A stretch of DNA of 64,000 bases from Penaeus vannamei (lineage: Eukaryota > Arthropoda > Malacostraca > Decapoda > Penaeidae): positions 31,045,992 to 31,109,991 of the forward strand of contig NC_091578.1 of assembly GCF_042767895.1 (NCBI RefSeq). The letters are read 5' to 3'. The translations under genes and the position numbers were made by a program. Under the pieces are notes generated by a model. That model saw nothing but the letters and a program-made list of their open reading frames with translations, searched no databases and had not been told where the DNA came from. Of the stretch, positions 23,201-33,988 are shown in pieces. Positions within the stretch are counted from its first letter, which is position 1. Each line of letters opens with the position of its first letter.

Positions 23201-23819
23201 TATGAACTGTTAAAAGCTCCTTAGGGTTGGCCCATCACCGCCACCGCAGCCATAACCACAACCGAAATATGAATGAACCTTTCTTTCCAGTTCTAAGAGG
23301 CAGCATTTTTCTCTTTTTCTTTCCTTGTTTCTCTTTTTCTTTCTTTCTTTCTCTTTCTCTCCCTCTCTTCTTTCTTTCTTTCTTTTTTCTCTCTCTCTCT
23401 CTCTCCCTCTTCTCTTAAATCTATAACGTGTCAGACATTTCCCACTAAGACTGCCAAAATATGAACAACCTTTTTTATTCTGTTCTATAAACAATATTTT
23501 CTCCCTTTTGAGAATTCAGTTTTGTTTTTAAGCCTAAAAACAATATTTTCTAGCTCTCTTCTTAAACTATAACATATGTCGGATATTTGCAACTACCACC
23601 GCCGACGTATAAAAAGAACTTTTGTTTTTTATTCTAAAGGCAACATATTCCCATTTGTAACATTTCCAAAACTTTTTTTTTTATATTTTGAAGATCTATA
23701 ATGTCTAGGACATTTGTCACGGCCGCACCTGACATATATCAACAGAGACTGTTTTTCAAATTGTAAAAGCAACATTTTCTCATTTTTATATATATTTTTT
23801 GTATAATCTAAAGGCAATG
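23201..23819. repeat. diverged tandem repeat of about 130-145 bp, 3-4 copies
   Basis: CTATAACGTGTCAGACATTT (23421), CTATAACATATGTCGGATAT (23567) and CTATAATGTCTAGGACATTT (23696) open related units. Each later holds a CCGCC/CTGAC-like core, a T-rich stretch and ACAATATTTTCT or a variant. A fourth diverged copy precedes them. CT microsatellite lies inside at 23330-23415. Confidence 0.78.
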
Positions 23820-24020
<201 letters not shown>

Positions 24021-24335
24021 CAGAACTTCCTTTTTCCCAAAAATCTAAAAGCAACACATTCCATTTTCCTAAAAAAAAATCCACAGCATCCGGGATATTT
24101 AAGAAATAAACAAATGAATAAATGAATAAAATAAAAAATAAAAAAAAACCGGCGCCAGGGGACCGTTAGGCCGCCCCATCGTCGCCATTACTACGTCAGT
24201 CACTGTGAGATCCCGTCAACACAATTACCCGTTATCAGTCATTTTTATTTTGGTTTTAGATCATGACTTGTGTTGAAGTGTGGTCATTATCTTATAAAAA
24301 GTGATGCTTGGAAGTTAGATAAGATGTTGCACACA
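24021..24335. other. unique sequence
   Basis: AT-rich, with a GC-rich patch at 24150-24200 (GGCGCCAGGGGACCGTTAGG). No gene recognised. Confidence 0.45.
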
Positions 24336-24550
24336 CAGATACACTTTCTCTATCTTTCTCTCTCCCACACACATCACACAGACAGACTTACACACATACA
24401 CATACACGCTTACTTATTCACACAAACACACACATACACACTTACATATTCACACACACACACACACATACTTACTTATTCACACACACACAAACACACT
24501 TACTTATTCACACGCCCGCACACACACACACACACACGCCCTTAAACACC

Positions 24551-24633
<83 letters not shown>

Positions 24634-24655
24634 CCTTAAACACACACACACACAC
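24336..24655. repeat. (CA)n microsatellite with TTACTTATTCACAC units
   Basis: CACACTTACTTATTCACACA recurs four times (about 24408-24515), then long (CA)n to 24655. CGCCCTTAAACAC occurs twice. Confidence 0.97.
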
Positions 24656-24885
24656 TCCACCTCCCTCTCCTCCCTAATAAATAAACACCAGAAACAGTTA
24701 CAATATCACAGCGTTAGCGTATCCACAGCCGTCGACGGTAAACACGAAAATCAGCTGATTCGCGGTGCTCCTCCCGCTGCAGCCGATACACTATGCAATG
24801 ACGGGCGGTTCTGCAAGTCGATGAACCAAAAGCTGAAGTCTGAAGTCGAGTCCAGGAAGAAATTTGCAAGATGATTCTGTCTTTG
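24656..24885. other. unique island
   Basis: Mixed, CpG-containing sequence; no gene recognised. Confidence 0.45.
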
Positions 24886-25860
24886 AGATCGGAGAGAGAA
24901 ATTATTTTCCTTTTCTTTTCTTTCTTTTCTGTTTTGTAGAGTTTGAGAAAAAATGACGAAATTAGAGAGGATTTTCTTTGATCGGATAAACTATTTTCCT
25001 TTTCTTTTCTTTCTTTTCTGTTTTGTAGAGTTTGAGAAAAAATGACGAAATTAGAGAGGATTTTCTTTGATCGGATAAACTATTTTCCTTTTCTTTTCTT
25101 TGTAGAATTTGAGAAAAATGACGAAATTAGAGAGGATTTTCTTTGATCGGATAAACTATTTTCCTTTTCTTTTCTTTCTTTTCTGTTTTGTAGAATTTGA
25201 GAAAAAATGACGAAATTAGAGAGGATTTTTTTTGAGATCGGAGAGATAAACTATTTTCCTTTTCTTTTCTGTTTTGTAGAATTTGAGAAAAATGACGAAA
25301 TTAGAGAGGATTTTTTTTGAGATCGGAGAGATAAATTATTCTCCTTTCTTTTCTGTCTTCTGTTTTGTAGAATTTGAAAAAATACTAAATTAGAGAGAGG
25401 ATTTTTCTTTTTTTGAGATCGGAGAGATAAAGTATTCTCCTTTTCTTTTTTGTTTTGTAGAATTTGAGAATAATGACGAAATTATAGAGAGGATTTTTTT
25501 TTGAGATCGGAGAGATAAATTATTTTCCTTTCTTTTCTGTCTTCTGTTTTGTAGAGTTTGAGGAAAATGACGAGATTAGAGAGGATTTTTTTTTTGAGAT
25601 CGGAGAGATAAACTATTTTCCTTTTCTTTTCTTTCGTCTGTTTTGTAGAATTTGCGAAAAAATGACGAAATTAGAGAGGATTTTTTTTTGGAGATAGGAG
25701 AGATAAACTATTTACCTTTCTTCTGATTTGTAGAATTTGAGAAAAATTACGAAATTAGAGAGAGGATTTTTTTTTGAGATCGGAGAGATAAACCTCCTTT
25801 CTTTTCTTTGTTCTATTTTGTAGAACTGTGAGAAAGAATGAGGAACATAGAGAGTAGAAT
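24886..25860. repeat. tandem repeat of 76-95 bp, 11 copies, each with a 3' splice-like motif
   Basis: GACGAAATTAGAGAGGATTT anchors lie near 24955, 25044, 25120, 25209, 25294, 25383, 25475, 25569, 25664, 25748 and 25838. Each is preceded by CTTTTCTTTC...TGTTTTGTAG and followed by GAGATCGGAGAGATAAA or GATCGGATAAAC. Length variation is in the CTTTT tract and T-runs. Confidence 0.96.
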
Positions 25861-25934
25861 AATTAAAAAAAAAAAAGATAAAATCATACAGGTGAAGATA
25901 TTAAAAAAGGATGAAGAACAAAAGATGGCGGCAC

Positions 25935-25935
<1 letters not shown>

Positions 25936-25974
<39 letters not shown>
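25936..25974. repeat. poly(A), 39 bp
   Basis: An uninterrupted A run following AAAGATGGCGGCACC. No element body with duplicated flanks was found, so it is not called a retroposon tail. Confidence 0.95.
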
Positions 25975-25979
<5 letters not shown>

Positions 25980-26222
25980 TTCCCTAGCTCTCTCTCCATC
26001 TCCCCTTCTCATCTCCCCTCTACCCCTATCCATACTCCTCCCCTACCCCTATCCTTCCTCACCTCACTCCTCCCTTTCCCCACATCCCACCCCTCCCCCT
26101 TCCTCCTCTTCCCTTTCCCTTATCCTCACCCCTTCCCCCTCCTCCCCATCCTTCCCCACCCCACACCCTTCCCTCCTCCCCCTTCCTCTATCCCCACCCC
26201 ACACACCCCCTTCCCTCCGCAT
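25975..26222. repeat. C-rich pyrimidine tract
   Basis: CCCCTATCC and CCCTTCCC words. Pro/Ser/Leu frames only. Confidence 0.9.
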
Positions 26223-26405
26223 AACCTGTTTGACACAAGGGGCTGGCTCGCTTACCCGTAGCAGTAACGGTTGGCGCGCTCACAGCCTTGGGACCGGCGC
26301 AATAACCTAACCACGAGAGCGCCACCGTCTGCCCCGCCGCCTTCCACCCCGACTCCGAGCGTGATCCCGAGGCCAAAACGACGTGGATTCGGCCAGCGTC
26401 GCGGA
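26223..26405. other. GC-rich unique island with tRNA-like hairpin (weak)
   Basis: CGGTTGGCGCGCTC (about 26268-26281) and GAGAGCGCCACCG form imperfect inverted arms around CTTGGGACCGGCGCAATAAC. TAGCAGTAACGGTTGGCGCG partly resembles a tRNA A box and D arm, but no B box follows at tRNA spacing. A decayed tRNA-derived SINE is possible. Confidence 0.2.
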
Positions 26406-26755
26406 GGGAGGACAGGTAGGGGAAGAAAAAAAAAAAAAGAAAAAAAAAGGAAAAAAAGAAAAAAAAAAGGGGGGGGGGAGGGAAGGAGAGGGGGGAGGGG
26501 AAGGAGAGGGGAGTGGAGGGGGGAGAAGGTGTGGAGGAAGGAAGGGGAAGGAGGAGGGAAGGGGAGAGAAGTAGGGGAGGGGTGGAGATAAAAGAGAGGA
26601 GAGGAGGGAAGGGGAGATGAGGTTAGCTGGGATGGCGAGCAAGGACGGGAGGAGAAGGGAGGGAGGGAGGAGGGGAGGGGAGGGGAGAGGGAGGGGAAGG
26701 GAGGGAAGAAGAGGTGGAGAGTAGGGAGGGGAGTAGAGGGGAGGAGACGTGGGGT
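26406..26755. repeat. polypurine tract
   Basis: A-runs, then G-rich GGGAGGGGAAGG words. Long Ser/Pro/Phe minus-strand frames are composition artefacts. Confidence 0.93.
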
Positions 26756-26835
26756 GAAAAGAAAAAAAGGGGATGATAGAGAGATAAAAAAACAGATAGA
26801 GATGAGAGATAAGATCATGGAAAGAAATAGAAACA

Positions 26836-27030
26836 CGAGACAACAGAAGAAACAGAATAATAAGAAAAAAACGACGGTGAAAAGAATAAAAAAACGAGAT
26901 AATACCCCAACAAACAAAAACCACAAAAAACGAGACAACAGAAGAAACAGAATAACAGAAAAAGAAAAAAGAACGACAATGAAATGAAACAAAACGACTC
27001 AACACCCCCAACAAACAACAAAACCCCCAC
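26836..27030. repeat. 96-bp tandem duplication, A-rich
   Basis: CGAGACAACAGAAGAAACAG starts at 26836 and 26932. Each copy ends in a CACCCCCAACAAAC-like segment. Confidence 0.9.
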
Positions 27031-27240
27031 ACACAACCAACAAAACACAAGCACCAGCACCACCACCACAACCCCACCCCTCCGAGACACCACCACCTGC
27101 CCGCCACCTACAGGAAAGCACGCAGCCTCCAAGACCGCTTGACCTCGAGGTTGCAGCATCCTGAAGGTGAGATTCCAAACCCCCAGACGCGGCTCTTTAA
27201 GGATGTGTGAACCACCGAGGGAGCCATTCAGAGGGCATGA
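27031..27240. other. unique island before the G-rich array
   Basis: ACCACCACAACC words then mixed sequence. CCTGAAG|GTGAGA near 27163 is donor-like. The plus frame starting at 27167 continues into the G-rich array only because that array lacks stops. Confidence 0.35.
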
Positions 27241-28105
27241 CCCGCCTGGGGAAGTGAGGCGGGGTGGGGCGGGAGGGTGGGGGAAGTGGGGGAGGATGGG
27301 TGGGGTGGGGGAGGATGGGTGGGTGGGGGTGGGGGGAAGTGGGGGAGGATGGGTGGGTGGGGGTGGGGGAAGTGGGGGAGGGATGGGTGGGTGGGGGTGG
27401 GGGGAAGTGGGGGAGGATGGGTGGGTGGGGGTGGGGGGAAGTGGGGGAGGATGGGTGGATGGGGAGTGGGGGAAGTGGGGGAGGATGGGTGGATGGGGGT
27501 GGGGGAAGTGGGGGAGGATGGGTGGGTGGGGGTGGGGGGAAGTGGGGGAGGATGGGTGGGTGGGGGTGGGGGGAAGTGGGGGAGGATGGGTGGATGGGGG
27601 TGGGGGGAAGTGGGGAAGGATGGGTGGGTGGGGTGGGGGGGAAGTGGGGGGGAGGATGGGTGGGTGGGGGTGGGGGGAAGTGGGGAGTGATGGGTGGGGT
27701 GGGGGTGGAGGGAAGATGGGAGCAGGAGGGGTGGGTGGGGGTGGGGGGAAGTGGGGAGAGGATGGGTGGGTGGGGGTTGGGAGGGGAAGTGAGGCGGGTG
27801 GGTGGGCAGGTGGGGGGAAGTGGGGGAGGATGGGTGGGTGGGGGTGGGGGGGGGAAGCGGGGGAGGATGGGTGGGTGGGGGTGGGGGGAAGTGGGGAAGT
27901 GAGGCGGGGTGGGGCGGGAGGGGTGGGGTGGGTGGGGGAGTGGGGTGGGAGGAGGTGGGGGGAGGGAAGGGGTGGGGGGGGGCGGGAGGGGTGGGGGGGG
28001 CGGGAGGGGTGGGGTGGGGGGGGGTGGGGTGGGGGAGGTGGGGGAGGGAAGGGGGTGGGGGGGGGCGGGAGCGGGGTGGGGGGGTGGGGGAAGGGGTGGG
28101 GGGGG
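27241..28105 (+). repeat. 34-bp G-rich minisatellite, about 20 copies, quadruplex-prone
   Basis: The unit contains GGATGGGTGGGTGGGGGTGG followed by GGGAAGTGGGGGA. Copies to about 27900 are regular; the 3' part decays into GGGGTGGGGCGGGAGG words. All plus frames are open because no stop can form, giving Gly-Trp-Val-rich pseudo-proteins up to 333 codons. Since 34 is not a multiple of three, each frame cycles through all phases, against coding. Confidence 0.96.
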
Positions 28106-28320
28106 AAGTGGCGGTCGGGTCTGCTGAACTTTGTAGAGCGAGTCGATGGAGAAACACTTAGATTGTGATGTAATATCGGGTTCTATGTTGGGGGGTATTT
28201 TTGATTCTGGTTTTGTTTTTGTCTAAGTTCGGGTATTTTCTATTCTTGTTTTGTTTGAGCGGTGTTTGTGTTTTGCTCTGTGGGGTGTGAACTGGACTTG
28301 AATTCGGAGGAAATTCCTTA
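28106..28320. other. unique T/G-rich sequence
   Basis: TTTTGTTTTTGTC-type words; no gene. Confidence 0.45.
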
Positions 28321-28642
28321 AGAGAAAGAATGAAAGAGAGATAGAAAATGAAGAATTCCAAAGCATAAATTCAAAAGAAATGAAAGAAAAAAATCGACAG
28401 TCCCTGAAATAAAGAATGAAAGAAAAAAATCCTAGACAAAATGAATTCCTTAAAATAAACAAACAAATAAAGAAAAAGTAGAAAGAAAGAAAAGAAAAAA
28501 CGAGAAAAAAAATCCCCACAACATAAATCCCTTGAGACAAAGAAAATAAAGCAAAGAAAAAAAGAAGAAAAAAGCAAAGAAAAACCGAAAGAAAAAAACT
28601 AAGAAAAAAAAAGAAAAAAAAGAAGAAAAAAAAAGGAAATAA
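28321..28642. repeat. A-rich purine tract with AAGAATGAAAGA words
   Basis: AAAGAATGAAAGA occurs near 28325 and 28412 with AATTCCTTAA nearby, suggesting a diverged duplication of about 90 bp. The remainder is AAAAAGAA. Confidence 0.8.
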
Positions 28643-28804
28643 ATCCCCCCCCCTTCTACCCCAGCAACCCCGAGCGGAAACACACAACCCAAGAAGCAAA
28701 TTGCATGACATAAAACCTTTGCATTTTATGTTAGCAGGTCACAGAAGGTCAGAGGGCACGACTAACAAGCCCGGAGCATCTCTCTCAGACGCCGCTGTCA
28801 GGAG
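28643..28804. other. short unique island
   Basis: Includes TTAGCAGGTCACAGAAGGTC, two AGGTCA-like words. No gene. Confidence 0.4.
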
Positions 28805-29100
28805 GTTCACCTCATAACCACCTCATATCCACCTTATACCTGCATGATGCCGGTCGTATATCTACCAAATGCTCAATGTTCACCTAGTTCCAGCCTAATA
28901 CTCACCTAATAACTATTATTAGCCTAATACTCACTGAATACTCACCTAAAACCCTCTTATATTTAGTAACCATCAAATATTAATTTAATACCCACTGAAT
29001 ATTCACCTTATACCCGTCTGATATTCACCTACTACCCGCCTAACAATCACCTAATACCCACCAAAGACTTGCCTAATATTCACCTTATACCCTATTCCCA
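28805..29100. repeat. CACCTAATACC word array
   Basis: Words such as CACCTAATACC, CACCTTATACC, CACTGAATATT and GCCTAATACTC recur about 20 times at spacings of roughly 10-16 bp. There is no exact period. Confidence 0.85.
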
Positions 29101-29265
29101 GCCAGAAAAAAACTTTTCCAGACACACACACATACAAATAAAAATAATAGATCTTTTTCCATTTAGCTCAGTCTCTATCCATACATAGGCCTACATACTC
29201 TCTCCCAAATTTCCGTATTTGTAATCTAGGCCTATATTCACACAATTAAAATTTCCTATTTTCCT
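29101..29265. other. unique AT-rich sequence with two TAGGCCTA palindromes
   Basis: TAGGCCTA at 29186-29193 and 29227-29234, 41 bp apart. No gene. Confidence 0.5.
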
Positions 29266-29580
29266 CTATGCCCCGCCCACCATACCACAAACCAAACGCC
29301 CACATCTGCCCCCCCCAAACACGAACATACAACAACGGGCGTGACCTCCCCTCCCCCTCCCCCCCACCCTCACGCCCGCCCACCACGCCGTGAACACATC
29401 AGCACGAACCCCATGGGCGTGACTCACCCCACCCCACCCACCACACCGCCGCCCACGCCTCGTCAAACGCATTACGAACGCAACAAAAGTCATTTCTCAG
29501 AGGGCGAGCTTGCTGTTGCGCCATTAAGTGATCATTCCTCCCCCCCTCCCCCCCTTTAGGCCGGAGTGAGAGAATGGGGG
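29266..29580. other. C-rich island
   Basis: CCCCGCCCACC-type and GGGCGTGAC-type words. GC-box-like strings are present but no start-site arrangement is visible. Frames on both strands are Pro/Gly-rich. Confidence 0.4.
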
Positions 29581-29645
29581 TGAACCGGTTCTCTCGGTCG
29601 GTGAGGAGTAGAAGGTTGACATCGATTAAGAAAATTCCGATTGTG

Positions 29646-29990
29646 TTTTGATTAATGTTATCATTATCATTATCGTCATCATCATCATCATCATTATTAT
29701 TATCACTATCATGATTTTTATTATCATGCCATTATTATTATTACTACTACTACTACTACTGTTATTATCATTATTATCACGTCATTATTACTACAATCAT
29801 CATGATCACTAGTGTTATTATCACTATATTACTATTATCATTATCATCATGTCATTATTACTTCTATCATCATCATCATTATCATCATGTCATTATTACT
29901 TCTATCATCATCATCATTATCATCACAACTATAACTAAAACCATCATCATTATCATATATCATTATCAATATCGTCAGTAATAGTAATAA
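29646..29990. repeat. (ATC)n/(ATT)n region, partly the tail of the 400-bp unit
   Basis: TCATTATCATCATC triplets. From about 29848 it matches the right end of the satellite unit (GTCATTATTACTTCTATCAT ... CAATATCGTC), so it is a truncated first copy. Confidence 0.93.
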
Positions 29991-31240
29991 TCCACATTCT
30001 ATCCTGTTTTATTTTTCATTCTCTTTATCTTTTCATCTACGTATAAAACCCACGGCGAAATTCCACTTAAAATCTCCACCTAAAAGCGATCTAATTCCTT
30101 TTCATTTCCAAAAAATCCGGTTCGATCGCATATATAATCTCAATTCCCTTTCGAGCGACCGGCACGTGTCCGAAATGATAAGCAATTTACGTAATCTTCA
30201 TAACTTTGCCGTTAATACAGCTTGTCAAACCGGGAAAAAAGCGAATATCACCATCATTTCTGCGGAATGTCATGATGTCTTGCGAAAAACTGTCATTATT
30301 ACTTCTATCATCATCATCATTAACATCACAACTATAACTAAAACCATTATCATTATCATATATTATCAATGTCGCCAATAATAGTAATAATCCACATTCT
30401 ATCCTGTTTTATTTTTCATTCTCTTTATCTTTTCATCTACGTATAAAACCCACGGCGAAATTACACTTAAAATCTCCACCTAAAAGCGATCTAATTCCTT
30501 TTCATTTCCAAAAAATCCGGTTCGATCGCATATATAATCTCAATTCCCTTTCGAGCGACCGGCACGTGTCCGAAATGATAAGCTGTTTACGTAATCTTTA
30601 TAACTTTGTCGTTAATACAGCTTGTCAAACCGGGAAAAAGCGAATATCACCATCATTTCTGCGGAATGTCACGATGTGTTGCGAAAAACTGTCATTATTA
30701 CTTCTATCATCATCATCATTATCATCACAACTATAACTAAAACCATCATCATTATCATACATCATTATCAATATCGCCAATAATAGTAATAATCCACATT
30801 CTATCCTGTTTTATTTTTCATTCTCTTTATCTTTTCATCTACGTATAAACTCATTACACCAAAATTCCACCTAAAAGCGATCTAATTCCTTTTCATTTCC
30901 AAAAAATCCGTTTCGATCGCATATATAATCTCAATTCCCTTTCGAGCGACCGGCACGTGTCCGAAATGATAAGCTATTTACGTAATCTTTATAACTTTGT
31001 CGTTAATACAGCTTGTCAAACCGGGAAAAAAGCGAATATCACCATCATTTCTGCGGAATGTCATGATGTCTTGCGAAAAACTGTCATTATTACTTCTATC
31101 ATCATCATCATTATCATCATCATAACTATAACTAAAACCATCATCATTATCATACATCATTATCAATATCGCCAATAATAGTAATAATCCACATTCTATC
31201 CTGTTTTATTTTTCATTCTCTTTATCTTTTCATCAACGAA
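29991..31240. repeat. satellite-like tandem repeat of about 400 bp, 3 full copies plus partials
   Basis: TCCACATTCTATCCTGTTTT begins units at 29991, 30391, 30793 and 31188 (periods 400, 402, 395). Units share a GATCGCATATATAATCTC segment, GGCACGTGTCC (palindromic E-box CACGTG), TTGTCAAACCGGGAAAA and an ATC-rich tail. Copy 3 lacks about a dozen bases near 30850. A frame of about 70 codons is open in copies 1 and 3 but shifted in copy 2 by one base. Confidence 0.97.
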
Positions 31241-31700
31241 AGGTGTTCATATTCTCTCAAAATCAAGAAATATGGAGGTGAGAGAAGTCGTTGAATTTTG
31301 AATCGTCCGGATCTTAAAGAGTCTATACTTTCGCAAAGTTTATAAAATACATTAAAAGGAATTCAGTTCCGTGAAGATTATCTAAACCTCTAATTTTCTT
31401 TTTCTTTTTTTATGTCGCTTCTCGAGACAATTAAATGACAATCTGTAATCCAGCCTTGATTGCATAAGCCTACAATTTTCATGTCATTTATACCGACCTC
31501 TTAAAAAAATGAAAAGAAAAAAAGAATAAAAAAAAGATGATTGTGTCAGTCTCTAATTCCATTTTTCACCTTTTTCATGATTTCTCCACCCCTACCCCTC
31601 CCCCCCGAACAAAAAAATAGAAAATAATAAATCAAATAGCAATTCGCTGTCTATCGACGATTATACAAGCCTTAAAAAAAAAAATCATTTTTTTCCTAAT
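31241..31700. other. unique AT-rich sequence
   Basis: No gene, RNA or repeat beyond homopolymer runs. Confidence 0.5.
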
Positions 31701-31705
31701 GCGGT

Positions 31706-31730
31706 TAAAAAAAAAAAAAAAAAAAAAAAA
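31706..31730. repeat. poly(A) run
   Basis: About 25 A after GCGGTT. No retroelement body recognised. Confidence 0.9.
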
Positions 31731-31835
31731 CGGTGACACGTCATGACCCCTTTATGCCAGTCTCCATAATTACGGATGCTGCTGCGGAAGTTCAAGTGAC
31801 TGTCACATGCCACTGGAGATTGACGACCTCGTGAT

Positions 31836-32278
31836 CTCCCTCTCATCTCCCCCCCCCCTTACCCCTCTCTCTCTCCTCTTACCACTTATCCTCTCTCTCT
31901 CCCTCTCCCTTTTACCACTTATTCTCTCTCCCTTAAGTCCTCTCTCTCCCTCTCCCTCTTACCACTTATTCTCTCTCCCTTTAGTCCTCTCTCTCTCTCC
32001 CTCTTACCACTTATCCTCTCTCCCTCTTACCACTTATTCTCTCTCTCTTTAGTCCTCTCTCTCCCCCTTTCTCCTTATCCTCTCTCCCTTCCCCTTACTT
32101 TCTTTCCCCTACCTGCAACCCCTCGCCTTCCACCTTTCCCCGTCATTATTGCTCTCTCTCCCTTCCCCCTTCCCATATCTCCCTTCCCCTCCCTTCCTTC
32201 CGCTTTTCCCCTCTCTCCCCTCCCTATTATTTTTTTTCTCCCCTTCCCTTGTCCCCTATCTATTCCGCTCCCTTTCTC
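31836..32278. repeat. pyrimidine minisatellite (CCTCTTACCACTTAT words)
   Basis: TCTTACCACTTATTCTCTCT recurs about six times to 32060, with CCCTTTAGTCCTCTCTC between; then C-rich words. Confidence 0.92.
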
Positions 32279-32289
32279 GCCTTAATGGG

Positions 32290-32700
32290 GAAGAGGGGAG
32301 GGTGGAATGGGGGGAGGGGGGGAGGGGGTAGACCTAGGTGATGGGGGAGCTGGGGGAACGAAAGGGGAATGGGGGGAGACGAAGGAAATCAGATAATAAG
32401 GGGAAGGAAAGAGAAGATAACGAGAGAAGAGGGAAATCTGATAATAAGGGGGAGTTAAGAGAAGATAACGAGAGAAGAAAAACATCTGATAATAAGGGGA
32501 AGGAAAGAGAAGATAACGAGAGAAGAGGGAAATCAGATGACAAGGAGAAGGGAAAGGACAAGATAACGAGAGAAGAGCGAGACCAAACAATGAGGAGAGC
32601 AGAAAAAAGACAAAATAAACGAGAGAAAAGTCAGACAAAATAACAAAATTATAATTGAGATACGAATAACGAGAGAAGAGCAAGACCAAATAACGGGGAG
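32290..32700. repeat. 48-bp purine minisatellite, 4-5 copies
   Basis: AAGATAACGAGAGAAGAG anchors at 32414, 32462, 32510 and 32560, and a decayed copy near 32665. Each unit includes ATCTGATAATAAGGGG or a variant. The left flank is G-rich. Confidence 0.94.
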
Positions 32701-32840
32701 AAAGAAAAACAAAAAAGACAAAACGAACAAAAGAAAAATCAAACAAAATATGACGTCAAGACACGAAACCAAAACAACACGAGAACAAAAAGCGAAAAAA
32801 GAGACACAGCAAAACAGACAGACGACAGAATGACAAAGAA
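32701..32840. repeat. A-rich continuation of the 48-bp family
   Basis: AAAAGACAAAACGAACAAAA-type DNA with TGACGTCA at 32751-32758. Confidence 0.55.
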
Positions 32841-33060
32841 AAATAAGTAGACAAATTAACGAAAGGCGGGATAGGGGGAGATCGAATGATAGGGAGGATA
32901 GAATGACGAGTAGATACGATGAGGTAGATGAGAAATAAGTAGACAAATTAACGAAAGGCGGGATAGGGGGAGATCGAATGATGGGGAGGATACGATGACG
33001 AGGTAGATGAGGTAGATGAGAGGAGATACGATGAGGTAGATGAGGCAAGGCTTTCGATAA
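32841..33060. repeat. 92-bp tandem duplication with GATGAGGTA words
   Basis: AAATAAGTAGACAAATTAAC starts at 32841 and 32933; the copies differ at a few sites. Short GATACGATGAGGTAGATGAG words then continue to 33055. Confidence 0.96.
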
Positions 33061-33150
33061 TGAGGGTAGATGGCCCGGGGGAAGATGATTTTATTGGCGG
33101 TGGGCGTGGCCTCCGTAAGCGGACGCCCGAGCCGCACAAATGACGAATAA

Positions 33151-33241
33151 TAAATCAGGGAAGAGGGAGAGGGAGAGAGGGGGGAAGGGAGAGGGAGAGA
33201 GGGGAGGGAGAGAGGGAGAGAGGGAGAGAGAGGAAGAGAGA

Positions 33242-33335
<94 letters not shown>

Positions 33336-33425
33336 CGAAAGAAAAAAGAAAAAAAAAAGAAGACAGAATAGAATAGAATAGAAGAAAGAGAGAGAGAAAG
33401 AGAGAAAGAAACAGAATACTTTCCA
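33151..33425. repeat. (GA)n array, G-rich left flank and A-rich right flank
   Basis: GGGAGAGGGAGAG words (33161-33240), perfect (GA)n (about 33249-33330), then GAAAGAAAAAAG and AGAATAGAATAG. Confidence 0.98.
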
Positions 33426-33480
33426 ACATGAAGAGGGAAAAACAAAAAGGTCATCCCCTTTCGCTCGCCATCTTGCCTAA

Positions 33481-33815
33481 GGGGGGATGACAAAGGAAAA
33501 GAAGGAGGAAGAGGAGGAGGAGGAAAAGGAAGAGGAGGAGGAGGAGGAGGAGGAGGAGGAGGAGGAGAGGGAGGAGGAGGAGAGGAGAGGGAGGGGGAGG
33601 AGGAAGGAGGGAAGGAAAAAGGAAGAGGAGGAGGAGTAGTAGGAGTAGGAGAAGAGGGAGGAGGAGGAGAGGAGAAGAAGATGAGAAGCGGTGAAAGAGC
33701 GGGAGAGGGAGAAGGAGAAAGAAAAAAAGAAGATAAAGAAGCAGAAGACAGAAAAAAAGAAAAAGAATAAGAACAAGGAAGAAGAAAAAGAAGAAAGAAA
33801 GAAAGAAGCATAGCA
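33481..33815. repeat. (GGA)n polypurine array
   Basis: GGAGGAGGAGG with AAGAGG variants; strongest at 33500-33600. Right side A-rich. Confidence 0.97.
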
Positions 33816-33988
33816 AGATGAAGAACGGGAGGTCACGTGATCGAATCGTTAAGCCCGACGTCTCGAGAATTTACTGTTATCGAGAACGAGACCAGATGTC
33901 CCGATGTGTCTAATCGAAGCCTAATCCAATTTACGGTAAATCCTACTGTGCCAAGAGCCAGCAATTTACGGTATATTGAGAGTGAGTC
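33816..33988. other. unique sequence flanking the transposon
   Basis: CAATTTACGGTAAATC and CAATTTACGGTATATT (near 33930 and 33962) form a short diverged duplication. No gene. Confidence 0.45.

Noticed and set aside
27167..28168. 333-codon glycine/tryptophan-rich frame
   Set aside because: It comes from G-rich DNA in which stop codons cannot arise; the 34-bp unit is not a multiple of three and all plus frames are open.
29266..29560. GC boxes as a promoter
   Set aside because: C-rich DNA yields CCCGCCC by composition; no initiator, TATA or downstream frame.
30166..31178. A frame of about 70 codons conserved in the 400-bp satellite (CQTGKKANITIISAECHDV core)
   Set aside because: Open in copies 1 and 3 but frameshifted in copy 2. 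The three differences seen early between copies 1 and 3 all change the amino acid (N/Y, H/Y, A/V). The first codon needs GTG. No purifying selection is visible.
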